64,000 nt of DNA from Capitulum mitella (Eukaryota; Arthropoda; Thecostraca; Pollicipedomorpha; Pollicipedidae), in NCBI GenBank assembly GCA_030062745.1, contig CP099849.1:4448586-4512585 (forward strand), read 5' to 3'. The translations under genes and the position numbers were made by a program. The notes beneath the pieces are model-generated. The model was not told the DNA's origin. It made no database searches and saw nothing but the letters and a program-made list of their open reading frames with translations. Each line of letters opens with the position of its first letter. The first letter of the stretch is position 1. Shown here one piece after another: positions 33,932 through 46,329 of this stretch.

Positions 33932-35120
33932 CAGTGCAACGCGTCACTCACCGGCCTTTCATAGGCTAGGAACATATATATAAAAATTCTGGCTTAGTCA
34001 TAAGCAAGGTTTGTCGTCAGTTTGGAATTTTAACACTATTAACAGGACCCAAAATAGAAAGACGTAATTTAGCTGAATATTCAGCAAAATGACGTGGAAG
34101 AAAAGATGTCTATCAAACCGTGCAGTTGGTATTTCTATCACAAACGTCATGCTTTCCGTGTTCCTGCATGTATACTGCAACTGATATCGGGAATCTAATC
34201 ACGAACAAAAACAAGCTGGGTTTTATATAACTGCATCATACCGGTATTATGCATGGTTTTATCTGAGAAACGTTAATCCTTTGCATAGTGTTTTGTTTCC
34301 TTTGCGTATTAAAATTTAGAACATATCCATAAAAAGCATTCGATTCACGAGACCGAAAGCAGAACGGATAGAAATGGTGCCAACGGTCAGAACCGCATGT
34401 TCCAAGGTTTCCATCGTTGGTTTCAAGTTAACATCAAAAGCTGTCCCAAATAGCTGCTAAATCATTATCCCTTGCGTTGTCAGAAACTTGTTTTCAAAGC
34501 TCCTAAACCTCTTTAAAAGCCTTCATTCTCTTTAATCTGACGCACCATGTAGATGACAGCAAGCTTTGGACCTATTTTTATTCTTGAGAATGCATTTGCT
34601 TAAAGGCATGTAAAATACGGGCGGGTCATCTTTCATGATAAAGAAGCCCGCTGGCGTACCAAATTGTTGCCTAGCTTTCAAAATCTCTGGAAAATGATAT
34701 TTCTCTATCCGAAAAGGAAATTAACGTATGCTATGAAACGTATGCTATCAGTATGCCATCAGTGGATTGGTGATTTCAGTGGGGATAAACTTGTGTAAAT
34801 TATGGCATCAAAAGAACGAACGGAACCACATATCACATTCTTGACAAGGCACACGTGGCGACGTGGGGTCATTCGTGGCGGCAACATGTGTTCTGCAGGG
34901 TGAAACTAAGAAAGCCAGCCAATATCTAAGAACATCGATCAACATAGCAAGTGCCTGTAGATAAAATATGAAAACGTAGTCATTATTTTGAACCCAGTCT
35001 TATAATACTGCGCAAAGTGTTCTTGTTCGCACCGCTAACATCCATGTTTTTCAAGCGCTTAATATCAAGCGCCCGATACTTCGTACTGATTTTGAGTGTG
35101 CAGTCACACGAATCGACGTG
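33930..35120. other. No gene recognised
   Basis: AT-rich; no supported frames. Confidence 0.5.
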
Positions 35121-35129
35121 TCAAAATAT

Positions 35130-35520
35130 GCCAGATGGCTATGTCTCGCGGCGCAGTTTAATCTCGGGCGGCCCGGAGAGGCCCGGCAGCAGGTGATCAT
35201 CTCCCGGCCGCCGCCGGCGCCCGCGCCTCCGGCCAGGGCTGGCGTCCACCGCCTGGGCGGCACGGCGCCCTCCGAGCAGTACCCGTCCGCCCGGCGCTCC
35301 CAGCCGGCTGCACCATTACCGGCCGCCAACAGCGAAAGTGTCACGAGACGGCGAATACTTCCTGGTGCGCGGGCGGCGGCGCGGCAGGCCAGAAGGCCGT
35401 GCAACGAGTCGGCCCGGCCGGCCGCCGCGAGGTCTGGCGCGGGCACGGCAGACAGAGCAGCCAGGGGCGCGGAAAGGATAGAGCGGACACGGCGGACACA
35501 GCGAACGCAGAGGTGCACAG
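35130..35520. other. GC-rich (CpG) island with purine-rich shoulder
   Basis: CpG-rich core followed on the right (35,460-35,620) by a stretch reiterating GCGGACAC / GTGGACA-type words, a degenerate short tandem repeat. Open frames on both strands have no domain. Confidence 0.5.
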
Positions 35521-35629
35521 TGGACACGAAGGGCGCAGCGGAGAGCTAGCACAGCGTAGAGAGCGAAAACAGCGGACAGGGTGGACAGAGCGGACACGGA
35601 GGACGCGGTGGCCATCTCTGATGACAAAC

Positions 35630-36585
35630 ACGGAGGCTGCTGGTGCCGTCAAAAGACGCAGCCTTCGCATCGGAACGAGGAAGACGATAGCGCGCATTGT
35701 GAGCGTGCCTTGGGTAAAAACGAGGCCAAGATGATTACAGCTTGTTGTTCTAGCTGATGCATGATTACACTACAGCAGGCGTTGGGATTCTGGCAGCGTG
35801 ATGCTGGTCTTTGTTGAAAGCTGTGTATGTTTTTGTTGGCTCCCATTAGAGGTATAATTTGTTAATAACAGGTAACGCGTCACTTGCAGAGTTTTTAGGT
35901 GTTTCATTTCTGGATTTCGAAACTAACTAGCGTGCGTCGACGAAAAAGCTGGAGTCTTGGTATAAAACGTATATAATAGAATGGGGCATTTGTGTGTCTG
36001 AATATGTCTCCGAATGTCACTGCATTCGGAGACGTCTAAAGAAAAGATGGTATAAGAATACTGATACGAATCCGACTTTTGGAAAGTGGAAGTAATGGCT
36101 TGCGTTGGAATAAATGGACATAAATTCTCGCAAGTATCTCTTTCTCCTCATCATGGGGAATATAGAACATGGCTAGCTACTAAATTCCAGATGCTCAGCA
36201 AGTTATCATTATTTATTTTTGACGACTCGGTAGTCCATTATCACGCAGATCGGTGTTTGAGCAAATAGCTAAGCTGCTTTTGGTTAGAGAATACATTAAG
36301 GAGATGCTCATAAAATGCAACCCTGCATAAAACATTCCACAATCAAATGTTGCCAGCTGTTTGCTATCACAATGACAGCTCTGAAAATGACAGTGAAATG
36401 GCGCACAGTGTTGTAAATTCTTCACAAAAATATGCCATGGCTGAGACATTTTAAAACTGGCATTAACTGTTAAATTCAGGAGTAATGTTCATCACTGATC
36501 CCAAAATCAGATTCACCAAAGCCACAAGTTCAGCTCCAGAACAGCCGTGGTGCCCTCGACGAGTACCCGCAGTACGGTGGCCGCC
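35630..36585. other. No gene recognised
   Basis: AT-leaning sequence with no supported coding region. Confidence 0.45.
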
Positions 36586-36589
36586 GCTG

Positions 36590-37040
36590 ACATACCTGAA
36601 GATCGTGCCTCCGAGAGTGGGCAGTACCATGGCGCTGCACATGATCCGGGCGAGCGGCTCGGCGGCGGCGGCGGCGCGCGCTCGACAGGCACTGCTCGAC
36701 GCGGCCGCGGCGGGCGGCGTGCGGCGCCACTCTGCGCCGCACCGCCGCCCGCCGCCGCCGCCGCCGCCGCCCGCGCTGACCGGGCCGCGGCCTTGGGCCG
36801 GCTGGGCCTTCCCTCGACCTGCCGTGACGGCTTTTGGAAGAATCCGCCGGCCGTGTGTAGCGATTCGGCTGCAAGATAGCGCCGCCTCTGTGGCCGCCGC
36901 GCCGCCGGCCGGCCGTGCGAGGGGGCGGCCGCGGACGCCGACACGCAAACACCGCCCGCAGCCGCTTGCCAACCGGCCGCCGCTGGGGATGGCTTTTCAC
37001 GCCGAGCTCCGCGCCGTTGGAAGCACATGGGCGGGGCGTT
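36590..37040. other. GC-rich (CpG) island with CCG-repeat core
   Basis: Contains GCCGCC-type trinucleotide runs around 36,740-36,772 and GGCGGC runs at 36,660-36,680. Proline/alanine/arginine-rich frames in several phases are a direct product of the trinucleotides. Promoter-like, but no exon recognised. Confidence 0.5.
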
Positions 37041-37094
37041 ATGGCGGAGACATAGCTTGTCTCTTATATTGGGTCTAACGGTCCTGCCACTTCA

Positions 37095-37136
37095 CGATCT
37101 TCCAGACGGTGCGGGCCTGCACCGTCTGGAAGATCG
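37095..37136. repeat. Perfect 18-bp stem hairpin with 6-nt loop
   Basis: CGATCTTCCAGACGGTGC is followed by GGGCCT and then the exact reverse complement. It lies just outside the 36.6 kb GC island. It is too short for a typical animal pre-miRNA. It could be a transcription-related hairpin or the footprint of two element ends joined head to head. Confidence 0.9.
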
Positions 37137-37139
37137 CGG

Positions 37140-38330
37140 GGAATGGTGCACGGGGAAATGGTCTCTGACTGGCCATGAAATTCGTACCTTATGAAATAAA
37201 ATTAAGGTACTAGCCACGAAAAAAACGGCACCCTCGGTGGCACCCATGCACCATTTCTGTCGTGAAACGTTGCTTGAGGTCATCAACCTGTGCTGGTTTG
37301 TGTCTTTTTTGGCCGCATTACATTTTTCATTGTTTAAGCTGTGTTATGGACCGACTGAAATATATAAAAATTTCCGCGTGTCTGCGCGGAAACACCATTT
37401 ACCATTTGGAGTCGTCAGTGAAGGAAGGGCTGGCCAGTGCAGTGACCTGAACGAGGCGGCGACGAACCTGCAAACTGCGACGCATCACAGAAACACATCC
37501 CGGAGACTGGATAGCCGCACTGCACGATAGCACCACCGAGCCGGGCGCGGCGCAGTCCTGTGACCGTCACAAGGGCGGGAGCCAGGAGTGCAACTGCTCC
37601 CGGAGCATGCGGCCGGGCGGCGCCGGCCGGTTCATTGTCAAGGGCAGCCGGCGCCGGCTTAAAGATCACAGCGTCTGGAAAGATTTTGCAGTTACTTCAG
37701 AGCAACGACCCGGAGAAACTGTACGCCAAACCCATCGCGAACTGGTTAACAATTAAAGCGTTGTGAGATGAGAAATCTCCCTTTCGGCTGAAAACTCATA
37801 TGTACTTGTTCCTGGTTGATTTACCGGTTTGAGGCAACTAAACAATTTTGCGGCTGAAGGCCAAGATTCATAGATAACATTGTACGAGGGTGCGTCTTGG
37901 CAACTGTATGACATTCCGCACAGGTTTTGATGCCATCAATTACAGGTCTCGAAAAGTGGCCGAAAATGGATTAGTTCAGACATCCCAAGGGAAAAACAGA
38001 TACATTAGGGCTCGCCACTTCTCCGTTAAACAAGCATCCTAAGCCCTCTGCACTCCCTGATTTGTAATGGTAGCGCTTTGAATGCATTCTCGCCTCAGAA
38101 TTCTATTGCGATCTCCTAATATTTGAGAAGCATTTTGCCCTTGCAAATGCTGTGCGTGGCGGGTACCACGTGCGATGTAAAATTTATACTGTCTATACTT
38201 TCTGTGCATACTATGCTGTGTGCCTGCGTTTTTCAGTTTCCTGTTCGACGACGTCAGACCCAGCTCTAGGTCTGAAGTTAAAAGCAAAAAAATAACAAAT
38301 AAATAAAAACGGAAAAGTCAACTTTGAACT
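37140..38330. other. No gene recognised
   Basis: Ordinary sequence with a small GC-rich patch at 37,530-37,680; no supported frames. Confidence 0.45.
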
Positions 38331-38335
38331 TTTAA

Positions 38336-39021
38336 CACGCGCAGTGGATGGAGGTTTCGCGCAAACGCGTACCGGAAAGGGATACTTTTGTGCCCCTCCC
38401 CCTCCCCGATTTCGGGAACAGAAATAGCTAGAAACACGAAATTTTAATGGTAGTGTATGACCATAACGAGTTGCCTTGTGTGCAATTTTCATGGTCCCAG
38501 GTCAATATCTGTAAGGTCAAATCAGATCAAATAGGTCAACTTTAGGCACTTTCTCGGCCCGTAGAAGCTCTGCCGTACGGCTTTTCGGACAAAATTGTAA
38601 AAGGGAACGTTTAGAGCCTTACAATGTAGCATACAATTTCCATTCAGCTGACGACTTGAGTAAAGATTTCGAGTCGAGCTGTCATCAGCGCAATGATATA
38701 TGACGTTATTTTTGTCTTCACAGATCAGATTTCGAACAGCACGGGATACTGGTTTATCTTGAATGTAAATATGAGCGCTAAACGCATCCTTTAGCTTACT
38801 TTCAGCAAAGATAGCCAACATCGGTACATTTGGCCACCTTCAGCGTTGACTGACCTCCAGAAAGTCAAATAAAGTGAAGCAAAATCATTGACCATGGATG
38901 ACGTTTTTTCATGCAAAGAAGTTCAAAGCCAACTGCTTGCTTTTAAGTTATTTCGCTGCAGTGAACCCAGTTACATCATTTGGATATTGTAAACCGTCAC
39001 TAATATATATATATATATATG

Positions 39022-39069
<48 letters not shown>

Positions 39070-39549
39070 AACATATCAATGTGCGCGAGCGTGATTGTAT
39101 TAGGTCTTGAATATATGTTTCATACAAATCGACATGTTGCAACAAGATCTGAATCAGGTCACGGGTTGGTTAACCTTGACCTTTGATGACCTTGACCTTT
39201 ACTGATCCTGGCTTTGGTTTTGGTGCATCCACCATCGTCATTTATCCCCGAACGATGGCTGATAATGTTCAAACGGTAATCTAACGCAGAACGCGCGTCT
39301 TCTCGCAATGTTCCCATTTGTCTGCGACAACGGTTATTTTCTCTATGTTTATTTGATTTCAGATGCTTTAGACTTTAAGGATTTCCGGAAGATTTTCGAT
39401 TTCTTGCGTCAACTGACGAGTCACTCAGTTGCCATAAATGTCAGAAAGCAACAGCAGCCAGATCAGGTCCGGCATCGAGATTACAAAACTAGAAAACAGG
39501 TGAAGGTGGGGGGAGGGGCGCAAAGGTGTCCCTCTTCCATTGCGCGTGT
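38336..39549 (+). mobile_element. Family C element, copy 1 (~1.2 kb, TTAA-type)
   Basis: Inverted ends: the left CACGCGCAGTGGA and downstream GTGCCCCTCCCCC pair with the reverse complement of the right end (CACGCGCAATGGA, GCGCCCCTCCCCC). A TTAA stands at each border (about 38,332-38,335 and 39,550-39,553); the right border may be shifted by one base. The interior matches copy 2 at about 49,620-50,729 in the same orientation. It contains clustered TGACCTTTGA / GACCTTGACC words near 39,170-39,205 and a (TA)n tract. No coding capacity. Confidence 0.8.
39003..39067. repeat. (TA)n microsatellite inside family C copy 1
   Basis: About 65 bases of alternating T-A with a GTATG interruption near 39,021. 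The same site in copy 2 (50,060-50,110) holds a shorter, mutated TATG/TATA tract, so the microsatellite is part of the element. Confidence 0.95.
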
Positions 39550-39949
39550 TTAACCTCAGAATATGTCGCATGGTGTTTGCTGTTACACAAGCAGGATACT
39601 GAGCAAACGTTTGTTTATTTTCCTTCGAGGCGATACTCTCTTCGATCCTCTCTTACTCTGGGTCGCAGACAAGGCTTGTCTGAAACGAGACCACTGTGAA
39701 AACGAGGCATGGCCATTTTTACGGAGCGGATCTCATGTTGTCATGCAATCGTGCTCAAAGTAGTTTATCTTGCCATCCGCCCAGCAACCGATATTTCTGT
39801 GGAACCGTTCGAAAGGGGGCTCGGGAGTGAATACATCATCTGCCTTCAGGCGACGTCGTTCCGAAATCGTTTGGCTCTAGGTACTAACGAATTTAAATTG
39901 TATGTGTTGGAGGCGCCCACGCGGCGGCTATCCTGCCCTCTCATCAGGG

Positions 39950-42330
39950 TGTGAATGACGATACAAAGTTGCTTTCCAGGTGAAATAAAACGCACATTTT
40001 CAAACACAAACAAGCAATGACAATGTCAAATTTTTCAAGCGTTTTAACCCTATTCCCGGAGGGCTAGACGGTATGGCCGATTCCCGGCAGGGGGGGCGGA
40101 TTCGGCCCCCCCCTGAGATCTCGAGAACTACTTATCCGATTTCATCGCAACAAACGGCAATCGATTTGCCGTGACGTGAACTACATTTTTAAAAAAAGAA
40201 ATTTTCAAAATTTTGAAATTTGTGGATACAGGGGGGCAAAAATGTCAAAATGGGGGGTACTTTTGGAATTCTTATAATTCCGTTGTTTATGGACCGATTT
40301 CGATGAAACTGGCATCAATCGAGAGATTATGGATGGGGCTTTTACCATGGGTCCATGCAAATCTGAAATTTTGAGAAAATTCATGGGCGCCCACAGGGTT
40401 TCAAAAATAGGGGGATTAGTTTTTTAATAACTGAATGAACAAAAGAGGCCAAAACACTTTTTTAGCTTCTGCTAGTCATTTTATGCTAAAGAAGTACAAA
40501 TCGCATTACAGCGTTTGTATAATGTTAGCATAGGCGGTGCCAGGGACATAAAAAAGGGGGAACTGTCATGGTCACACGTTCTTCAGATCAACTTGTGACC
40601 TTTGACCTTAAATGACCTCCAGTGACCTTGGGGTCATCTGGAATGATGTCGTGTGCATTCAATATTATCTGTAAACGTTTTTAATCGATTAAATTCACTC
40701 TATTCCAAAAAAATCATTTTATGGCTTTTGCGATATAGGGTACGCGCACTGACATTTTAGGTCATTGCTCCGTGACCCGACCTGATATCAAGTTGAAACC
40801 TGGTACACTAGTAGAGGGCACCTTTCTACGTCATATATATTCCAGGTTTGGCATTTGAAAAAACGGCGCCGAAATTATTGCAAAAAAACAAATTTTGACT
40901 TTTGACCTTGACCTGACCTTGTAAAGTGACCTCAGATAAACAAAATTACATATGCACATTGCCCAACTATTTAGCTATACATTCATATAAATTTTTAAGT
41001 TCTATCTTAAAAACTCTGTTTTTGGCAGACATTTTCCTTTTACCCTCAACATGGCCAAAAATGACCTGAGGTGCCTCCCAAAAACGTTGCCTGGCTCCGC
41101 CCCTGAGCAAAATAGAATTTCGAAATTTTGTCACGGCGCGTAGAAGGAATAGCTAGGAAAAGTCAGCAAGTTTCGTGAAGCTGCGTTAAAAATCCTGGAA
41201 TTGGCAAGCAAAAAACCCGAGGGGGGCGGATTCCGCCCCCCCCCCCCCTGCCGGGAATAGGGTTAAGAACGACGCGCGTGAAGTGGCACTGGGGGCTGCC
41301 GGAAGCAGGCGGTTCCAGGCAACTGCGGCTCGGTGGAAGAGCCGCTGGGTTGCCGCCAGCCGCACACGGGGCAGATGTGTGGCACCTGTGCCAACAGCAA
41401 CCGCGCAGGTGCGACGGCAGCAGACCTGGGCACTCACGGGAGGGAGAGCACGTATGGCGAACAGGCACGTGGGGGGGGGGGGCGCAGACCACTGTTGACC
41501 TTCAAGAGGTCACGCGTTCTGACCAGGTCCTCCACACGGCTCCACCCCAAGGCTTCCAGAGCCGGGGTAATGTGGTCTTCGCGTCTCGTCCGGTTCGCCG
41601 ACCTCGCAGCAAAGTTCGTCGCCCTTTGCACTCTTCTCGGTAGGCAACCGGAGGCTCCTCCCCACATGGTGATAGAGCAAAGGATATGAGGGAAGACGTT
41701 GAACGGACGAGGAGCTGCATGATGTCAGGAGTGAAGTTGAAACAAATCTGAATATTAAGACAGTGCTATTACAACGCCAAACCATGGTGCACATACGTTT
41801 TTCCCAGGTAAGACGTTCGTCGACCACTACACCAAGTACATTCACGAACTTTTTTGGAATCATGATTGAAATTTGGATGTGAAAACTTTTCATCGTTCTA
41901 TGGCGATTCTGGTGCCGGTAAGCACGAAGTCCGTTTTTCTTGGCTCATTTTTAGGCTGTTGGACCAAAGCCAGTCTTGAAGGCACGAGACGAAATCTTTG
42001 ATCGGGGTCATGAGACATGACAGATTGCTGACGTCGGGTGCGGCGTGGTCAAGAAGCTGGGTGTCATCGGCATAGGAAAGAAGTCGGCATAAGAAAAGAA
42101 AATGGATAGTCGTCGCCGAAAATAAAAATGTGATTGGGCCAACGCTGGATACCTGGGCCACTCCATAAGGCACGGGTGGGGTGACCGAGCCACCAAAGAC
42201 CACCTGCCCCCGGCCACTCAGATAACTGGCGAACCAGCCCGACTCAACCCCGTACCACTCGATCTCGTTCAAAAGCGCGCCTTGGTCAGCACTGTCGAAG
42301 GTGGTGCGCTGAGCTACACGGTGGTGCTTT
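39950..42330 (-). pseudogene. LINE (CR1-like) 3' end, split by a family A element
   Basis: Minus-strand remnant of ORF2 of a non-LTR retrotransposon. From 42,330 down: a remnant DQGALLNEIEWYGV palm segment, SYLSGRGQVV, the intact RT catalytic motif LLSYADDTQLLDH (about 42,070-42,030), LQDWLWSNSLKMS, then after a frame change VLGVVVDERLTWEK (about 41,840-41,800), REDHITPALEALGWSRVEDL (about 41,590-41,530) and a C-terminal AWNRL segment (about 41,320). Frameshifts separate these blocks. At 41,263 the frame is cut by family A copy 2 and can be followed on the other side from about 40,047 to a stop near 39,950. The RT catalytic residues survive but the gene is broken. Confidence 0.88.
40048..41262 (+). 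mobile_element. Family A TTAA element, copy 2 (1,215 bp), inside a LINE
   Basis: Flanked by TTAA at 40,044-40,047 and 41,263-41,266, with ends CCCTATTCCCGG / CCGGGAATAGGG. It is the only uninterrupted copy with both TTAAs intact, so it serves as the family reference. The right subterminal hairpin reads GGGGGGCGGATTCCGCCCCC. A direct repeat of nuclear-receptor half sites (TGACCTTTGACCT, the reverse of a DR1) lies at 40,596-40,608. Non-autonomous. Confidence 0.95.
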
Positions 42331-42339
42331 TTCCAGATC

Positions 42340-43720
42340 GCTATTTCTGGACCATCAGCACCACATACAATCCTTGAAAATTCTCGAAAACAGCTTTTAT
42401 ACTGCGACCGTTTGCGCGTGGTACATGATGTGCTCGTTAAAACGTGTTGTACACCGCGTCTAAGTTAGTGCGTTTCGAACCGATCTTCTCCCTGGGCACT
42501 GGAACCGAGACGATGTTTGGCGCTATTCGTGCTTCTCGTTTTACAAGCTATTCTTATGTGCTAAAAATTCCCTTCAACCACGCATCACGAACCAGTGACG
42601 GACGGCAGCTCGACCGAGATTAGCAGACGCAATGGTCGCAGAAAATTTTGCAAACGATAGGGGGCACAGGCCGGCCCGTCAACTAGTCCCGGTGCACGAT
42701 CGAAGGAAAGATGTGAAGACGCACAGAAAGGTTAACAAACGGATAATCGTTGTTCGAGCATTACATTAATTAGAAGCAACAAAGATGCTTGATGAAAGTT
42801 TTAATCAAGCATTGCCTTTTTGCTTTATATATCAAGCTTTATAATATATTACATATATATATATCTAGCTATGTAACTGTGACATCATTAGTTGTTATAT
42901 AATGATATAATAATGAATATGTGACATAGTATTTTATATATCAACTGCAGTGATTATCTAAATCTGATTGAGGACATGGGCAGTGAAATGTCTGGTGCGC
43001 ATTTTTTCATTATGTCAGGATACAGATGAAATACTTGTTCCTCAACTCAAGATTTATTGAGGCGTAAATAAATATACATAATGTATTTATCATTTATTAC
43101 CTTTAGGCACAGAGCTATAATCTGGAGGCATTCCAGAATGCCGAGTGTCGTGGCTGGATCAGTAAAACAAGAGCAGTGCAACGAGTAATGCTTGTTAGGT
43201 GCACATGTTAGTGCATACGGCTTAAGTGTGATCGCGTAACTAATGTGCATGCACGGGATGTTTCCAGAAGCACCATATGGCATAAATGGCATCGGGCCGG
43301 GTCGTGCAAACCGATGAAAAATAAGACGGCCTTGAGCCGAATTATGCACGAGTTGTTTAGGCTATCGGCTGACAGCATCTGCTTCAACCTACAAAACAGT
43401 TCTGAGGAACTCAGTACCGTTCGTGGAAAGTCCCTGCATGCAGGATCGAAAGGCTTTTGGGCTATGTGCATGTTTCCAGACTACACCCGGGAAGGGAAAC
43501 CGTAACTGGAAAGCATTATCTTTAAGCACTGCACGCCACATGACTGCAGTGCAGCAACATGTTTCACGCATTTGGTCCTCTTGGTCTTTGGGTTTTGTAA
43601 TGCGTCCGCTGGCATGTTCCTCGGTAACAGATTCATAACAAATTCGATGCCACGTAAAGCTTTTGTTCGCAATTGGGCGTCCCCAAGCCGTTCAGCGTTT
43701 GACGTATCTTGCCGGGTGAC
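42340..43720. other. No gene recognised
   Basis: Mixed sequence, AT-rich at 42,760-42,960. No supported coding frame. Confidence 0.5.
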
Positions 43721-43729
43721 GTAACTCTC

Positions 43730-44260
43730 TGGACATCGGGCACGGACAAAGAGCAGTCGGCTGTGGCGTCCGCCGGCCGATCCTCGGTCGATAACGTCGC
43801 CAAAACGCGCCGGCGAAAACATTCATTACCGGCGGCGCGCCGGCGCCGTTTCGCGGACGGCAAACAGACGCTGCGCTCCCGCGGCGGCGGCGGCGGCGGA
43901 GCCGGGCGCCTGCGGCCCGCTTTCGATTTCACCGGCGTATCGGCGGCGCCGCCTCCGCTCGAGTAACCCAGATAGCGTCCAAACAGGCGGCGGCCGGAGG
44001 CGGGGCGAGCTTGTTTACCGTCCGGTCGGCGCGCGGATAATGGGGGGGGGGACCGCCGCCAACTGTAGCGACCCGCCCGCCTGCCCTCGCACTGAGCAGC
44101 AGTTTAAAGTAGCCTGGGAACTGGGCCGGAACCCATTCCGGCTGTCGTCGAGGGCAGCCGGACGGGGTGCCTGCCCTGCGCCGACCGGGGAAAACATTCC
44201 GGCCTGCCGCGACTGGAAGGGGCCTTCCGTGCCGCCGAGCGGCGCGCCGCTGAGCCATGT
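43730..44260. other. GC-rich (CpG) island
   Basis: CpG-rich block with GGCGGC trinucleotides near 43,882-43,898 and a poly-G run at 44,042. Open frames on both strands have no domain. Promoter-like. Confidence 0.5.
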
Positions 44261-44269
44261 TGAGCACAA

Positions 44270-45480
44270 TGAAGGTGCGACCTGGGAACGGTAGCGTGGG
44301 AACGACTGCAGGCATGGTGAAGTCTGGAAAGGGCGGCCAGTAATCCGCTTGTCCATGCTTGCTGAGAGAAAAATACGGTTTCTAGAAGCCTGATGCACTC
44401 TGTACGCTGTGCTCCTGAGGTAAATGCTGACGGCAGACAAGTACGCAGTTAGGGTTCCGCTTGATTGGTTGCGCTGTCGCCTCGTTGTCGGCAGCTGTAA
44501 GCTGTACGTCTTGTCACATACCGCTTTTGGGAATTTCACGTAAGAACAAACGAGATGACTACCGTTGCGATTTTATGAACATCATTGACAATTGAACCTG
44601 CTTAAATCCTCCGGTGTTCCGGTAAGCACTGGTGTTTGGGTGACTACATCAACGAATACGCACTAAATCTTAAAATCTGTTACAGAATTCTTTGCCAACA
44701 TAAGTTCTGTCGTCAGATGTAGCTATCAATAGCTCCACTCCCTATTTCAGAACCAGGATCAGAATTGCATTTTTCAGTGCCATGTGCAGCTGAGCACAGT
44801 CTGATCCAGCCACGCCTGAATTGCTCAGAACAGTGCATAAATTGTCGACGTAAACAATACAGTGGTTGCCAAGAACGCTGATTAATTTTATTTTCAGTAG
44901 TTCTGGGCGACGTGAGGCAAAGAAAACATTTTTTCTCTGTGATGGCCCCCCTTAGTTGCGAATGGTTGCCAGACGCGATGAAACGCTAAAATGTAAATCC
45001 CGGTTTTAATTTAAACAAAAATATCCAGTCCAAAAATACGCTGTCAGTCCTTCCCGGATGATGGTCCCAGCGCATAACCAGAGACGTACTGAAGCACTTT
45101 CGGTAACCCATCCTCCTTAACGACCACAGTTTCTTAGCAATATTTCTAAATCTAGCCGCAAAATGCAAAGCTATTTTCCTTCCCATAAAAGGACACTGAT
45201 TGGGAATCCAGTGTGTGAATTCAGTCAAAACAGACGTCCCGATGGACCTTGAAATGCGTCAGAAACTGCCTATGATGCCATAATGAAATACAATAAGCTG
45301 AAACGTAAAAAACAACTGGGAAATAGATGTCTCCGGTAGATCTGGAAACAGGTAATGTCTGGTGACCTTAGATAGGCCCATTTTTGCATTTAATTTGATT
45401 TCGTCGTCTACTTCTACCCTAGAAAAGAATGAATTATCATTTCAAGACAGACATCGTTGGTTCATGGAAATCGTATGATG
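44270..45480. other. No gene recognised
   Basis: AT-leaning, without supported features. Confidence 0.5.
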
Positions 45481-45483
45481 CAG

Positions 45484-45514
45484 GCAACAGACACCCGTAT
45501 CGGGTGTCTGTTGC
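45484..45514. repeat. Perfect 14-bp stem hairpin with 3-nt loop
   Basis: GCAACAGACACCCG, loop TAT, then the exact reverse complement. No flanking gene. Confidence 0.9.
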
Positions 45515-45939
45515 ATACCGAGCAAAGGTCACGCGTGTTCTAGTGATATGATGGTAACATGCGTCATTGGCCATGTTTCTGACAACATCCGAATATGAAA
45601 ACCACGCAAAAATTCGCTGAAATTTTGCCCGAATCTCAGAAAGTGTCCAAAAGTCGCATGACACGAGGTCTTTGACCTCTGATTTTTCGAAAAATCCAGA
45701 ATATGTAAGTTGTTGCGTTTATTACATTCTGCTAGTCCTGCAAATTTCATAGAAATCTGGCAACCATAAAAGCGTTATAAGGGTTACAGTTTTTTTCTGG
45801 AGATTGAACAGTCTGACCTGACCCCGGGCAATAACCTGACGTACTTAAAACTTAAAATTTTCACACGGGCCCAGAATGGAGCATTGGAAATTTCGCAGAG
45901 TTGCACACCAAAAGCAGCAAAAAGTATAACAAAAGTGTA

Positions 45940-45942
<3 letters not shown>

Positions 45943-45979
<37 letters not shown>
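45943..45979. repeat. (TA)n microsatellite
   Basis: About 37 bases of alternating A-T. Confidence 0.97.
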
Positions 45980-45982
<3 letters not shown>

Positions 45983-46175
45983 TTAACAAAAAATAGCAAA
46001 GGAGCTGTTTTGAAACGTTAGGTTTAGCCCCATGTTTTGAGCTTATGCACGTTTGACTTCTACCTTTTCGTTCCCTTCGTCATTCCTCATTTTGGCATCC
46101 AATTGGATATTTTTACGAGTTTTTTATTCTCTCTGGAAATCTGGATGAATGGTTTCCAAAGCCCAGCACACAGAT

Positions 46176-46320
46176 CAAAAGCCCTGATCGGGTGGGTTTA
46201 CCCGTTACCCACCTGTTGCTTTTGAGTAAACCCCCCGGCATGGGTACAGCCCTGAAAAATAACACGGATAACGGGCGTGTAACGGGTAAGCAGTTAGCTT
46301 TTGACGGGTAAACCTACGAA
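46176..46320. repeat. Block of reiterated GGGTA/TACCC words, possible hAT-type end
   Basis: ACGGGTAA, GTTACCCACC, GGGTTTACCCG and similar words recur in both orientations around a GTACAGCCCTG at 46,244-46,254. Read in reverse this is CAGGGCTGTAC, resembling a hAT terminus with subterminal repeats. A similar GGGTA cluster occurs at 49,540-49,630. No paired end or target duplication was established. Confidence 0.35.
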
Positions 46321-46329
46321 GAAAAAATA

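Noticed and set aside
36485..37078. Frames of 156-197 residues in the 36.6 kb island
   Set aside because: Driven by GCC/GGC trinucleotide runs; competing frames on both strands.
37095..37136. Hairpin as a microRNA precursor
   Set aside because: Total length 42 nt and a 6-nt loop are too small for a normal animal pre-miRNA.
38898..39145. Tyr/Ile-repeat peptides at the (TA)n tracts
   Set aside because: Simple translation of TATATA repeats; the same occurs at 17.2, 45.9, 47.3 and 56.5 kb.
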